Assembly (NCBI GenBank): GCA_017537105.1
Contig: JAFWBZ010000194.1
Coordinates: 1-6,351 of the forward strand
Direction of reading: 5' to 3'
DNA length: 6,351 nucleotides
Source: Clostridia bacterium
Lineage (GTDB): Bacteria; Bacillota; Clostridia; Christensenellales; Aristaeellaceae
Positions 1-5,333 of this stretch are shown here, piece by piece. Position numbers and translations under genes: made by a program. How positions within the stretch are numbered: position 1 is the first letter of the stretch; every line of letters starts with the position of its first letter. A model generated the notes under the pieces. It saw only the letters and a list, made by a program, of their open reading frames with translations. It ran no database searches and was not told where the DNA came from.

Positions 1-43
1 ATAAAAGCGGCACCCGCCGCCCCTTCAGCATAATCTCCGCCAT
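1..43 (-). CDS. Start of next tail gene, probably a tail assembly chaperone (3' end beyond window)
   Basis: Only 14 codons are visible, MAEIMLKGRRVPLL, open to the window edge. The pattern 'Met-Ala-Glu-x-x-x-(Lys/Asn)-Gly-Arg' with a following hydrophobic strand resembles the N-termini of tail assembly chaperones that normally follow the tail tube gene in siphoviruses; there they are often made with a programmed ribosomal frameshift, which would lie outside the window. Purine-rich repeats AAGGAAGGAA (63-54) and AAGGAA (51-46) precede the ATG at 43 and supply the ribosome binding site. An earlier ATG at 54 is out of frame and gives only nine codons. The assignment is from position and a very short peptide, so it is tentative; that a gene starts here is more certain than its function. 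Confidence 0.55.
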   Translation of the reverse strand, partial: MAEIMLKGRRVPLL

Positions 44-71
44 TGTTCCTTCATTCCTTCCTTCACTGTCG

Positions 72-114
72 AAAAAAGCCGGAAGCGGAGAGCACGCACG
101 CCCTCCGCCTCCGA
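72..114 (-). terminator. Strong intrinsic terminator after the tail tube gene
   Basis: In the minus-strand RNA, bases 114-100 pair with 93-79 in an unbroken 15 bp stem (including three G-U pairs), closing the 6-base loop GUGCGU (99-94), followed by C and six U (77-72). This is a complete rho-independent terminator. It begins 8 bases after the tail tube stop. The next open reading frame starts only 28 bases after the U run, too close for a full promoter between them, so downstream genes probably depend on readthrough or antitermination. Confidence 0.85.
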
Positions 115-122
115 GCAGCGCA

Positions 123-716
123 TCAGAGGCCGGCCTTGCCGTCCACCCAGTCGATCGCGGCGGCCTTGGTTGCAAAGGTCTTATGCACCGCATACACGAC
201 CTTGCCGTCCGCAGCCAGCACGACGCCGGATCCGGTGCCGCTCAGCGTCGGCGTCCGCCATTCGGTGGTCTGCTCTTTCGTCCGGGTTTCCTCGCTGGAA
301 ACGCCGAACTTGATTTTGTAGAACCACCAGCCCTCATAGCTGGTCACGACGCCGCTGTCTCCGGTCGTCCGCATTACGCGGACATAACCGAAGCCGACGT
401 CCGGAGCCGCGTCCGCGGTCACGGAATACTCGCCCGTGGCCGTGGATCCGCTGGAAGCGACCTCGCCAAGCAGCAGCGCCCGCGCCTCATCGGTCAGGCC
501 CGTGGGCTCAAAGTCCAGGGTGTACCCGTTGATGCCGTTGTCGCTGTCCAGCTGTACGTCGTCGCCGTAGAAGCGGCCGTCAGAGCGGTCCCAGCTCAGG
601 CTGGCGCTCTTGGCCTCGGCGATCCTTGCGCCGCTGCCGTATGTGATACTCGTGCCCTCCGTGTAGGCGCTCACAGGCGCGGCCACGGGGTGCAGCATAC
701 CCACATTAGCGTTCAT
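123..716 (-). CDS. Major tail (tube) protein, phi13-type
   Basis: This is the subunit that stacks in hexameric rings to form the tail tube around the DNA channel. The 197-residue length fits the phi13/TTP_1 group. Matching features are the N-terminal PVSAYTEGTSITYGSGARIAEAK stretch (14-36), GRFYGDDVQLDSDNG (47-61) like the usual 'aDN' strand, a TGLTDEARALLLG helix (72-84), the Ala-Pro-Asp-Val-Gly-Phe-Gly turn with YVRVMRT (104-117), and WWFYKIKFGVSSEETRTKEQTTEWRTP (130-156), the conserved strand pair preceding the threonine-rich C-terminus. The start at 716 has GGAGG (730-726) 9 bases upstream, inside the end of the gp10-like gene. A strong intrinsic terminator begins 8 bases after the stop, consistent with a very abundant product. 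The family call is by pattern; it is consistent with the gene order. Confidence 0.87.
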   Translation of the reverse strand: MNANVGMLHPVAAPVSAYTEGTSITYGSGARIAEAKSASLSWDRSDGRFYGDDVQLDSDNGINGYTLDFEPTGLTDEARALLLGEVASSGSTATGEYSVTADAAPDVGFGYVRVMRTTGDSGVVTSYEGWWFYKIKFGVSSEETRTKEQTTEWRTPTLSGTGSGVVLAADGKVVYAVHKTFATKAAAIDWVDGKAGL

Positions 717-1308
717 TTACACTTTCCTCCCCATTGGTTGTTATGATGGCCTCCATAAGCGCTTCCGCCGTCCGGACAATCGCTTCCTCGGCCTTGGGTG
801 TGCCCCTTTGTACCGCCCTGCGGAAAAAGGGCTGCTTTTTCATGAAACTGGTCCCCGAGTTGATGGCGTTTGCGATCACCGGGATGGGCTTTGCCTTCAC
901 GCCCCTGTACTCGTATGTGCTGTCGCGTGCCCGGCCGCTGGCATCGATGTGGTAGTTCGTCCGCACCCCGGTTCTCGCGTGATTCCACGGGACGCTGACG
1001 TATCCGCTGTTCTGATAACCAACTGAGGTGTTCACCGCGCTGCCGTTCTTATCGAACGTCGCAATGCCCATGCCCTCGGCCGCCACAAGGATGGCTTTTT
1101 CCTCCGGGCTGGGCAGGCGGGTTTCTCCGCTCTTCGCATACCTGAAAGGCGCGGTCCTGACGGCGTTCACCTCGCTGCGGATGGTCTTGGCCATTGCACC
1201 GGCCCCCTCATACAGGGACATGCTGGCGACCGGCTGGGCGCTCCCCTCCAGGGCGTTCAGGATGGCGGCGACCTCTTCCAGGCCGTCCGCCTTCATCACA
1301 TAGGCCAT
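706..1308 (-). CDS. HK97 gp10-like phage protein (neck/tail completion)
   Basis: HK97 gp10-type proteins are small neck or tail-completion components that help join tail to head. The C-terminal part carries the family signature: IANAINSGTSFMKKQPFFRRAV (145-166), where an 'xxGTSFMxxxPFFRRA' block precedes a final amphipathic helix (172-189). The N-terminus has the usual helix MKADGLEEVAAILNAL (5-20) and another around MAKTIRSEVNAV (39-50). At 200 residues it is longer than my recollection of typical gp10 proteins (roughly 110-160); the extra length is the Gly/Ser/Thr/Tyr-rich middle, about 85-140. The ATG at 1308 was chosen because GGGAG (1322-1318) precedes it by 9 bases. An in-frame ATG at 1347 would run deep into the preceding gene without a comparable site. 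The 3' end overlaps the tail tube gene by 11 bases. It comes after, not before, the putative tail terminator, which is not the commonest order. Confidence 0.78.
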   Translation of the reverse strand: MAYVMKADGLEEVAAILNALEGSAQPVASMSLYEGAGAMAKTIRSEVNAVRTAPFRYAKSGETRLPSPEEKAILVAAEGMGIATFDKNGSAVNTSVGYQNSGYVSVPWNHARTGVRTNYHIDASGRARDSTYEYRGVKAKPIPVIANAINSGTSFMKKQPFFRRAVQRGTPKAEEAIVRTAEALMEAIITTNGEESVNER

Positions 1309-1313
1309 GGCCG

Positions 1314-1661
1314 TCAGCTCCCTTCGTCCGTCACCTGGCAGGTCCACTCAATGTGAAAAAGCCCGGTTCCGGTCTCGTGCTGGATGCTGTTCAGCTCCCA
1401 GCTACCGCCGCAGATCTCTTCAAGCACGCTTTCGATCTCCGGCACCATGGCGTTCCGGTCCGACAGCAGGCTGTAAAACAGATCCACGCTGGCGGAAAAG
1501 CTCCGGTCGCACTTCACGCCGTCGCCGTCGCAGCTTCCGGCCTCATAGTCCAGGCTCACCACGCCATAGGCCCCTTCCGGCCGGGTCTTCCAGCCGTACT
1601 CCGCAAACGGAATCCCGGTGGCCTGCAGGGCGGAGACCAGCGCCTCGTATTCACTCGGCAT
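1314..1661 (-). CDS. Neck/tail protein of unknown family, possible tail terminator
   Basis: I do not recognise a named family with certainty. The 115-residue protein has no signal peptide or membrane segment. It begins with a short helix (EYEALVSALQATGIPFA, 4-20), followed by what look like beta strands: GAYGVVSLDYEA (30-41), CDRSFSASVDLFYSLL (51-66) and GTGLFHIEWTCQV (98-110), with a helix at about 73-84. A compact alpha-beta protein with a central sheet is what tail terminator proteins (gpU/gp17-like) look like, and the place between head closure and tail tube is where they are encoded. That role is therefore an inference from size, pattern and context. The start at 1661 is backed by GGAGG (1674-1670) with 8 bases spacing. 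The next gene's ATG lies 5 bases beyond its stop. Cysteines at 44, 51, 84 and 108 are more than usual for this gene block. Confidence 0.6.
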   Translation of the reverse strand: MPSEYEALVSALQATGIPFAEYGWKTRPEGAYGVVSLDYEAGSCDGDGVKCDRSFSASVDLFYSLLSDRNAMVPEIESVLEEICGGSWELNSIQHETGTGLFHIEWTCQVTDEGS

Positions 1662-1664
1662 GTA

Positions 1665-1979
1665 TCATCCCTCCCGCGCGTTGCCTGTCACTTTTTGCAC
1701 GGTCAGCTCGATACCGTCGTCTTCTGTGACATAGGTCCGCAGAATTTTGTGTCGCTTTCCGCCCAGCTCCAGCAGCGGCTCATCGTGATACTCGAAGTCG
1801 TGCGCCAGGATCACCTTCAGCTCCGGGGCCAGTCCCTGACCCATCGCCTGATAGGCTTCCTGCATGCCGATGCTTCTGACCGTGCAATACACACGCCGCC
1901 GCGTCTCCGTGCGCTCGATGCCTACGCCTTCGGCCGCCGGGCTTACCTGGATCAGGTCGCACACGTCAGCTTTCAGCAT
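1665..1979 (-). CDS. Phage head closure / head-tail adaptor protein (SPP1 gp16 / HK97 gp7-like)
   Basis: Proteins of this family form the ring below the connector that closes the head and provides the docking surface for the tail. The 104-residue protein shows the family's spaced landmarks: a Val/Tyr/Arg strand then RSIGMQEAYQAMGQGL (35-50), an acidic YHDEPLLELGGKRHKI segment (64-79), and RTYVTEDDGIELTV (81-94). The predicted fold is a small beta barrel. GGAGG (1993-1989) lies 9 bases before the ATG at 1979, within the end of the connector gene, so translation is probably coupled. Only 3 bases separate its stop from the next ATG. The order connector then closure is standard for siphovirus necks. 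The identification is from motif pattern and context; the short length leaves some uncertainty. Confidence 0.83.
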   Translation of the reverse strand: MLKADVCDLIQVSPAAEGVGIERTETRRRVYCTVRSIGMQEAYQAMGQGLAPELKVILAHDFEYHDEPLLELGGKRHKILRTYVTEDDGIELTVQKVTGNAREG

Positions 1980-2304
1980 GGTCGTCGTCCTCCCCGTAGT
2001 CGGTGTATGCGCTTGCGTGCATCAGCTGGACCTTCTGCACTTCGTAGGCCTCCCGCAGTTGGTCATAGTTTTTGGGAGATCCGAAGCGCATCGCCGCGTA
2101 GGTGAGCACCGCCCGCATGGCCAGCGGGTCCGTCAGCGTGCTTTCGTCCGTCACCGTGTCGCCGTCGATGGAAAAAGTGACGGTACCCGGCAGCACGACC
2201 CCGGCGATCGTCAGATCATTCGCGCCGGCCATCAAAAGGCTCGCGATTTCCGGATCATATTCGTCCGCCGTCACCCTCAGGGCCAGCTTGGCTTCTTTCA
2301 GCAT
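1966..2304 (-). CDS. Head-tail connector protein (HK97 gp6-like)
   Basis: The predicted role is a ring protein that binds beneath the portal after packaging and starts the neck. The 112-residue length is typical. The N-terminus MLKEAKLALRVTADEYDPEI (1-20), then ASLLMAGANDLTIAGV (21-36), follow the helical pattern of the gp6-like family, and DPLAMRAVLTYAAMRFG (59-75) plus YDQLREAYEVQKVQL (80-94) match its C-terminal helices. A beta-hairpin-like insert rich in Thr, Asp and Val lies at about 40-58. The start at 2304 is supported by the ribosome binding site GAGAGGTGAGA (2319-2309), the same 11-base string used in front of the portal gene. The position directly after the capsid gene is the usual one. 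The 3' end overlaps the next gene by 14 bases. The call rests on remembered family patterns, not on a search. Confidence 0.85.
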   Translation of the reverse strand: MLKEAKLALRVTADEYDPEIASLLMAGANDLTIAGVVLPGTVTFSIDGDTVTDESTLTDPLAMRAVLTYAAMRFGSPKNYDQLREAYEVQKVQLMHASAYTDYGEDDDHAES

Positions 2305-2326
2305 CGTGTCTCACCTCTCAAAAGTA

Positions 2327-2354
2327 AGAGGCGGAGGATTGCTCCCCCGCCCCT
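2327..2354 (-). terminator. GC-rich hairpin after capsid gene, possible weak terminator or 3'-end stabiliser
   Basis: In the minus-strand RNA, bases 2354-2344 pair with 2337-2327 in an 11 bp stem that includes two G-U pairs, closing a 6-base loop AGCAAU (2343-2338). The stem is followed by UACUUUUGAG, which has a short run of four U. It lies 16 bases after the capsid stop and about 22 bases before the next ATG, in one of only two real gaps in the gene block. The stem is strong but the U tract is short, so partial termination or protection of the capsid mRNA 3' end is more likely than full termination. Confidence 0.55.
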
Positions 2355-2370
2355 GTGTGTCATTGTCCGA

Positions 2371-3510
2371 TCAGGACGCCGCCTTGGTGTAGCGCACCAG
2401 GCCGACGCCGGTGGGCTTGCCATCGCCCAGGGCCATGCCGCGGAACACGGTGGAACCGGTCCGGAAGGCCACAGAAGCGTCGCTCTCGACCTCGACGTCC
2501 TTGGCGAAGTTCCAGACATAGCCTTCCTTCAGGTCGCCGAAGATGATGTCGGTGCCGACGCCGTCTTCGATGATCACCGGGAAGCCGAACACGTTGTACT
2601 TCGCGGGCGCCTGGGGATCCGCGACCACAACGGGCTGCTTCTGGGTGGTGGTCACGTTCAGCACGTTGCCGTAGAAGGTCGCGCGGCTCATGACGAAGCA
2701 GGCGTTGGGATCATACTCCGCCGGCAGGCTGCCGATGATGGTCAGCAGGTCAGCGTAGGAGATGGCGGCCTTGGTGTAGGTGCCGGTAGCCGTGATTGTG
2801 GCCAGGCCGGTGGGCTCGTTCGTGCCGGTGCCGGCGGCAACCTTGGAGGCCACCAGGCGGAAGAGCTTGTTGGCCAGGCGGTCAACCAGCCAATCCTCGA
2901 AAGCGGGAACGGCCATCGCCTTCACGTCCGCGGTGATCTCCACGGTCTTGATCAGCTTATAGGCGCCCAGGGAAACGGGAGTCAGCGTGTCAGCGCTGTC
3001 GACGGAAGCGGTGCCCATGGCAACCACGGCCGCGTCGTTGATCGTGCCTTCCACGGGCAGGATCACGTTGCCGGGGATGTGCATCACATCGATCGCGTTC
3101 AGGATCGGATAGAGCTGCATCTTGCCCCAGATCTTGTTGGCGGTCTCGGTGGGGATGGCAGCGGTGGCCACGACAGCGTTGCGCTCTTCAGCGGTCAGCT
3201 CCTTGCCCTGCAGGTTCTTCAGGAAAGCCTCCCGATATTCGGGAGAATTAACAGCGAAACGATTTTCCATTTTCTTATCCTCCTCAATGATTTTCTTGCC
3301 GTCCATCTTGGCGGCTTCTTCAGCCTTCCGCGCCTCTTCGGCCGCGGCGGCCTTGCGGGCCTCGATCTCGGCCGTGATGGCCTCCATCTCTTTCACCCGC
3401 TCTTCCAGTTCATCGGTGGTCAGCGCATCGCGCTTTTCCTCCGCGGTCTCGGCCTTCAGCTCATCCAGGCGAGCCTGGAGCTGTTCGCCGTTCATTTCGG
3501 ACAGGTTCAT
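2371..3510 (-). CDS. Major capsid protein (HK97 fold) with N-terminal scaffold (delta) domain
   Basis: This is the shell protein of the icosahedral head. The 379 residues split in two. Residues 1 to about 80 are a highly charged Glu/Lys/Ala helix with coiled-coil character, equivalent to the HK97 delta domain that acts as built-in scaffold and is removed by the protease. Residues 81-379 are the HK97-fold shell, with the family segments AAGTGTNEPTGLAT (225-238), FVMSRATFYGNVLN (272-285), FGFPVIIEDGVGTDIIFGDL (308-327) and GYVWN (330-334). The HK97 crosslinking Lys and Asn cannot be assigned without an alignment. The start at 3510 has AGGAGG (3526-3521) 10 bases upstream and overlaps the protease stop by 4 bases. 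A second strong initiation signal lies inside the gene at codon 81 (listed separately). A GC-rich hairpin follows the stop, which fits a gene expressed at very high level. Confidence 0.96.
   Translation of the reverse strand: MNLSEMNGEQLQARLDELKAETAEEKRDALTTDELEERVKEMEAITAEIEARKAAAAEEARKAEEAAKMDGKKIIEEDKKMENRFAVNSPEYREAFLKNLQGKELTAEERNAVVATAAIPTETANKIWGKMQLYPILNAIDVMHIPGNVILPVEGTINDAAVVAMGTASVDSADTLTPVSLGAYKLIKTVEITADVKAMAVPAFEDWLVDRLANKLFRLVASKVAAGTGTNEPTGLATITATGTYTKAAISYADLLTIIGSLPAEYDPNACFVMSRATFYGNVLNVTTTQKQPVVVADPQAPAKYNVFGFPVIIEDGVGTDIIFGDLKEGYVWNFAKDVEVESDASVAFRTGSTVFRGMALGDGKPTGVGLVRYTKAAS
3268..3285 (-). promoter_or_regulatory. Internal ribosome binding site and in-frame ATG within capsid gene
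   Basis: GAGGAGG (3285-3279) lies 8 bases before an in-frame ATG (3270-3268) encoding Met81. This is as good as or better than the sites in front of the annotated genes here. Initiation would give a 299-residue capsid protein lacking exactly the charged scaffold helix. The caveat is that GAGGAGGAT encodes Glu-Glu-Asp in a Glu/Lys-rich helix, so the purine run may simply come from the protein sequence. Use in vivo is an inference. Confidence 0.4.
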
Positions 3511-4166
3511 TCTTCACTGCCCTCCTTTGTCAGTTTTTCCAGCCGCACGATCAGCGCCGTCCGGCGCTCGTTGTCGGCTTCCTTGGCCCGATCCTCTGCC
3601 AGCTGCTTCCTTGCGCTCTCCAGCGAGGCGCGTACGCTCTCCAGCGCATCGCCTTCAGAAGCGGCCTGCACGGATGTGCCCTTATACGAGGGGAAAGCAA
3701 CCAGGCTCACCTCATAGATCTCGCCGAACTTGGTGATTCGACGCAGCGGCTTGTCGGTGTCCAGGTCTTCCCACGCTTCTCCCTCAACGGTAAACGCGAA
3801 CGACATTCCGGGCATGTCTCCCCGCGTCACCGCAGAATAGGCTTCCATTGCCCTCGGGTTGCGTGCGGCGTCCACAGATGACCGCATCTTCACGCCGTGT
3901 TCATCCGGCGTCAGGGTCATCGTGCCGCTGCCGTTGTTCCGCCGGCTGTGGGCCAGCGGGATCATCCCGAAGTCATGACCGACCATCAGTGCCACGTCCC
4001 GGAGGACTTTCCCGTCCCCGACCGCCGCCGGATCGTTCACTTCCCGCCAGGCGCCCATATCCGTTTCCTGGTTGAAAACGATCGGGTAGCCTTCCAGGAT
4101 GTATTCCTGCTCATTCTGTTCCGCCCTCAGCTCCATCAGCTGAAGGAACCGGACCTCTTTATTCAT
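3507..4166 (-). CDS. Prohead protease (HK97 gp4-like, peptidase U35 type)
   Basis: This serine protease is packaged inside the prohead, where it removes the N-terminal scaffold domain of the capsid protein and then degrades itself, allowing shell expansion. The 219-residue protein carries the expected catalytic landmarks: His in MVGHDFG (H64), Ser in GDMPGMSFAF (S122), and Glu in EIYEVSLVAFPSY (E152). These match the His/Ser/acidic arrangement of herpesvirus-like phage proteases. Residues about 170-215 are rich in Glu, Arg, Lys, Ala and Leu and look like a coiled coil, which may bind the similar helix of the capsid protein. I chose the ATG at 4166 because GGAGG lies at 4180-4176, 9 bases upstream. 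The frame stays open further upstream, but that stretch is Arg-rich and antiparallel to the portal coding sequence, so it is not real protein. The 3' end overlaps the capsid start as ATGA. Confidence 0.95.
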   Translation of the reverse strand: MNKEVRFLQLMELRAEQNEQEYILEGYPIVFNQETDMGAWREVNDPAAVGDGKVLRDVALMVGHDFGMIPLAHSRRNNGSGTMTLTPDEHGVKMRSSVDAARNPRAMEAYSAVTRGDMPGMSFAFTVEGEAWEDLDTDKPLRRITKFGEIYEVSLVAFPSYKGTSVQAASEGDALESVRASLESARKQLAEDRAKEADNERRTALIVRLEKLTKEGSEE

Positions 4167-5328
4167 CGCTCTTGTCCTCCTTGTCTGCGTCCGTGCCCTG
4201 CACGTCCTTGTACTCGCCGCGGATCGGCGTGTACTGTCCCGCACCGTCCGGCAGCGGCGCATAGTTGAACAGCTCGCGGATCTCGTCGATGGTCAAAACG
4301 CCGCGGTCGCCCAGCTGCTGGGCCATGGAGATCTTCGCGTTAATGCTCATGTACTGCAGCCGGTTGGCAGTGAACTGGATCCGGTTCCCGCCGTTCCGCT
4401 CGCGCTCCGTGAAGACCATCTTGGTCAGCGCGTCGCTGAGCTTGATTGCGAAGGGCTCGATGGATCCATTAAAAAAGGCGTCCAGCTCGTCGCCGGTCGC
4501 CTCGTTGCAGATCACCTTATCAGAAACCCCGAAATAATTCTCCACGTTCTCCCGGATCAGCCGCATCTGTTCCGGGTCCACCTTGTAGCCGTCCTGCTTC
4601 AGCTGCTGGATGCTCGTGAACTGGTTGCCAAACAGCAACAGCCCGCCGCCTCCAGTCTGAAAGTTGTTCCGGTCGAACCGTTCCCGCTCTTTCCGCAAAT
4701 CCTCATCAAAGGTCTTACTGTTCAGCTGCGCCATGAAGCGGTAGGTCGCGGAGTTCTTCACGCCCTCCATGATGCCCTGGTTGACGATGGCCACCAGCTC
4801 CATGGTCGGCTGCAAGGCGCTGTTCCTCTCTCCGAAGAAATCGTCCCGCAGCTGGTGCTTGGTAATCACCGCGCACCGCGCCAGGCGCACGCTCCGCATC
4901 TGCCCACCCACGAAATGGTATTTCAGGTACGGATCCCCTCCCCGGTCGACCACCTCGCAGCTGGAGGGCAGCGCCGGGAAGTACCCGATCACCTCGCCAA
5001 CATCATCCAGCAGCAGCACGATGAACAGGTTGTTCTCGACATCGTAGATGTTCGAGCACCGCTCCAGGAATTGCGGCCAGGTGTACCAGGGATTCGGCGC
5101 GGTTCTTGTCGCCGTCCACAGCTTCGTCCTCGCGCTCCCGTCCATCCGATACTGCAGCTTCGCGACATGCCGGGCCCGGGCATCTACCGCGGCCCGCACC
5201 ATGTCGCTCTCATAGATCCGCCCGCCCCAGCTGGTAAAAACCGGCGAGTAGGCCGTCAGCGTCCGGTACACGCTTTCCGCCGGCGCGCTCTTCGGGGCCC
5301 TCCCGAAGATTCTGTCAATCAGTCCCAT
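4159..5328 (-). CDS. Phage portal protein (HK97 family)
   Basis: The portal forms the dodecameric ring at one capsid vertex; DNA enters and leaves through it, and it docks the terminase and then the neck proteins. The protein is 389 residues, close to the usual length for HK97-type portals. Family hallmarks are the N-terminus MGLIDRIFGR, an early helix MVRAAVDARARHVAKL (43-58), HQLRDDFFGERNSALQP (158-174), and the C-terminal RGVLTIDEIRELFNYAPLPDG (342-362). The tail from about 375 is acidic and probably disordered. I chose the ATG at 5328 because AGGTG (5339-5335) sits 6 bases before it. An in-frame GTG at 5337 would add three residues but lies inside that ribosome binding site. The 3' end overlaps the protease start by 8 bases. 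High confidence from the C-terminal family signature and its position between terminase and protease. Confidence 0.95.
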   Translation of the reverse strand: MGLIDRIFGRAPKSAPAESVYRTLTAYSPVFTSWGGRIYESDMVRAAVDARARHVAKLQYRMDGSARTKLWTATRTAPNPWYTWPQFLERCSNIYDVENNLFIVLLLDDVGEVIGYFPALPSSCEVVDRGGDPYLKYHFVGGQMRSVRLARCAVITKHQLRDDFFGERNSALQPTMELVAIVNQGIMEGVKNSATYRFMAQLNSKTFDEDLRKERERFDRNNFQTGGGGLLLFGNQFTSIQQLKQDGYKVDPEQMRLIRENVENYFGVSDKVICNEATGDELDAFFNGSIEPFAIKLSDALTKMVFTERERNGGNRIQFTANRLQYMSINAKISMAQQLGDRGVLTIDEIRELFNYAPLPDGAGQYTPIRGEYKDVQGTDADKEDKSDE

Positions 5329-5333
5329 TTCTC

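Noticed and set aside
41..54. ATG at 54 as start of the last gene.
   Set aside because: It is out of frame with the ATG at 43 and meets a stop after nine codons.
1303..1312. Ten-base palindrome GGCCATGGCC around the gp10-like start codon.
   Set aside because: A short GC-rich palindrome is likely by chance and the codons (Met-Ala) explain half of it; no second copy seen at other starts.
1194..2105. 303-codon plus-strand reading frame opposite the neck genes.
   Set aside because: Arg/Pro/His-rich shadow of the minus-strand genes, with no credible ribosome binding site noted and no family pattern.
2305..2370. Possible promoter in the gap after the capsid gene (an ATGACA resembling a -35 box near 2363-2358).
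   Set aside because: No -10-like hexamer lies about 17 bases downstream; that space is occupied by the GC-rich hairpin.
1864..3717. Unbroken 617-codon reading frame on the plus strand, antisense to capsid, connector and part of the protease gene.
   Set aside because: Its composition (many His, Arg, Gly, Val, no recognisable domain) is typical of the antisense frame of GC-rich genes. The minus-strand genes under it have clear families, starts and ribosome binding sites.
4167..4262. Upstream extension of the protease by 32 residues.
   Set aside because: The added residues are Arg/Thr/Ser-rich, out-of-frame reading of portal sequence; GGAGG is correctly spaced for the ATG at 4166.
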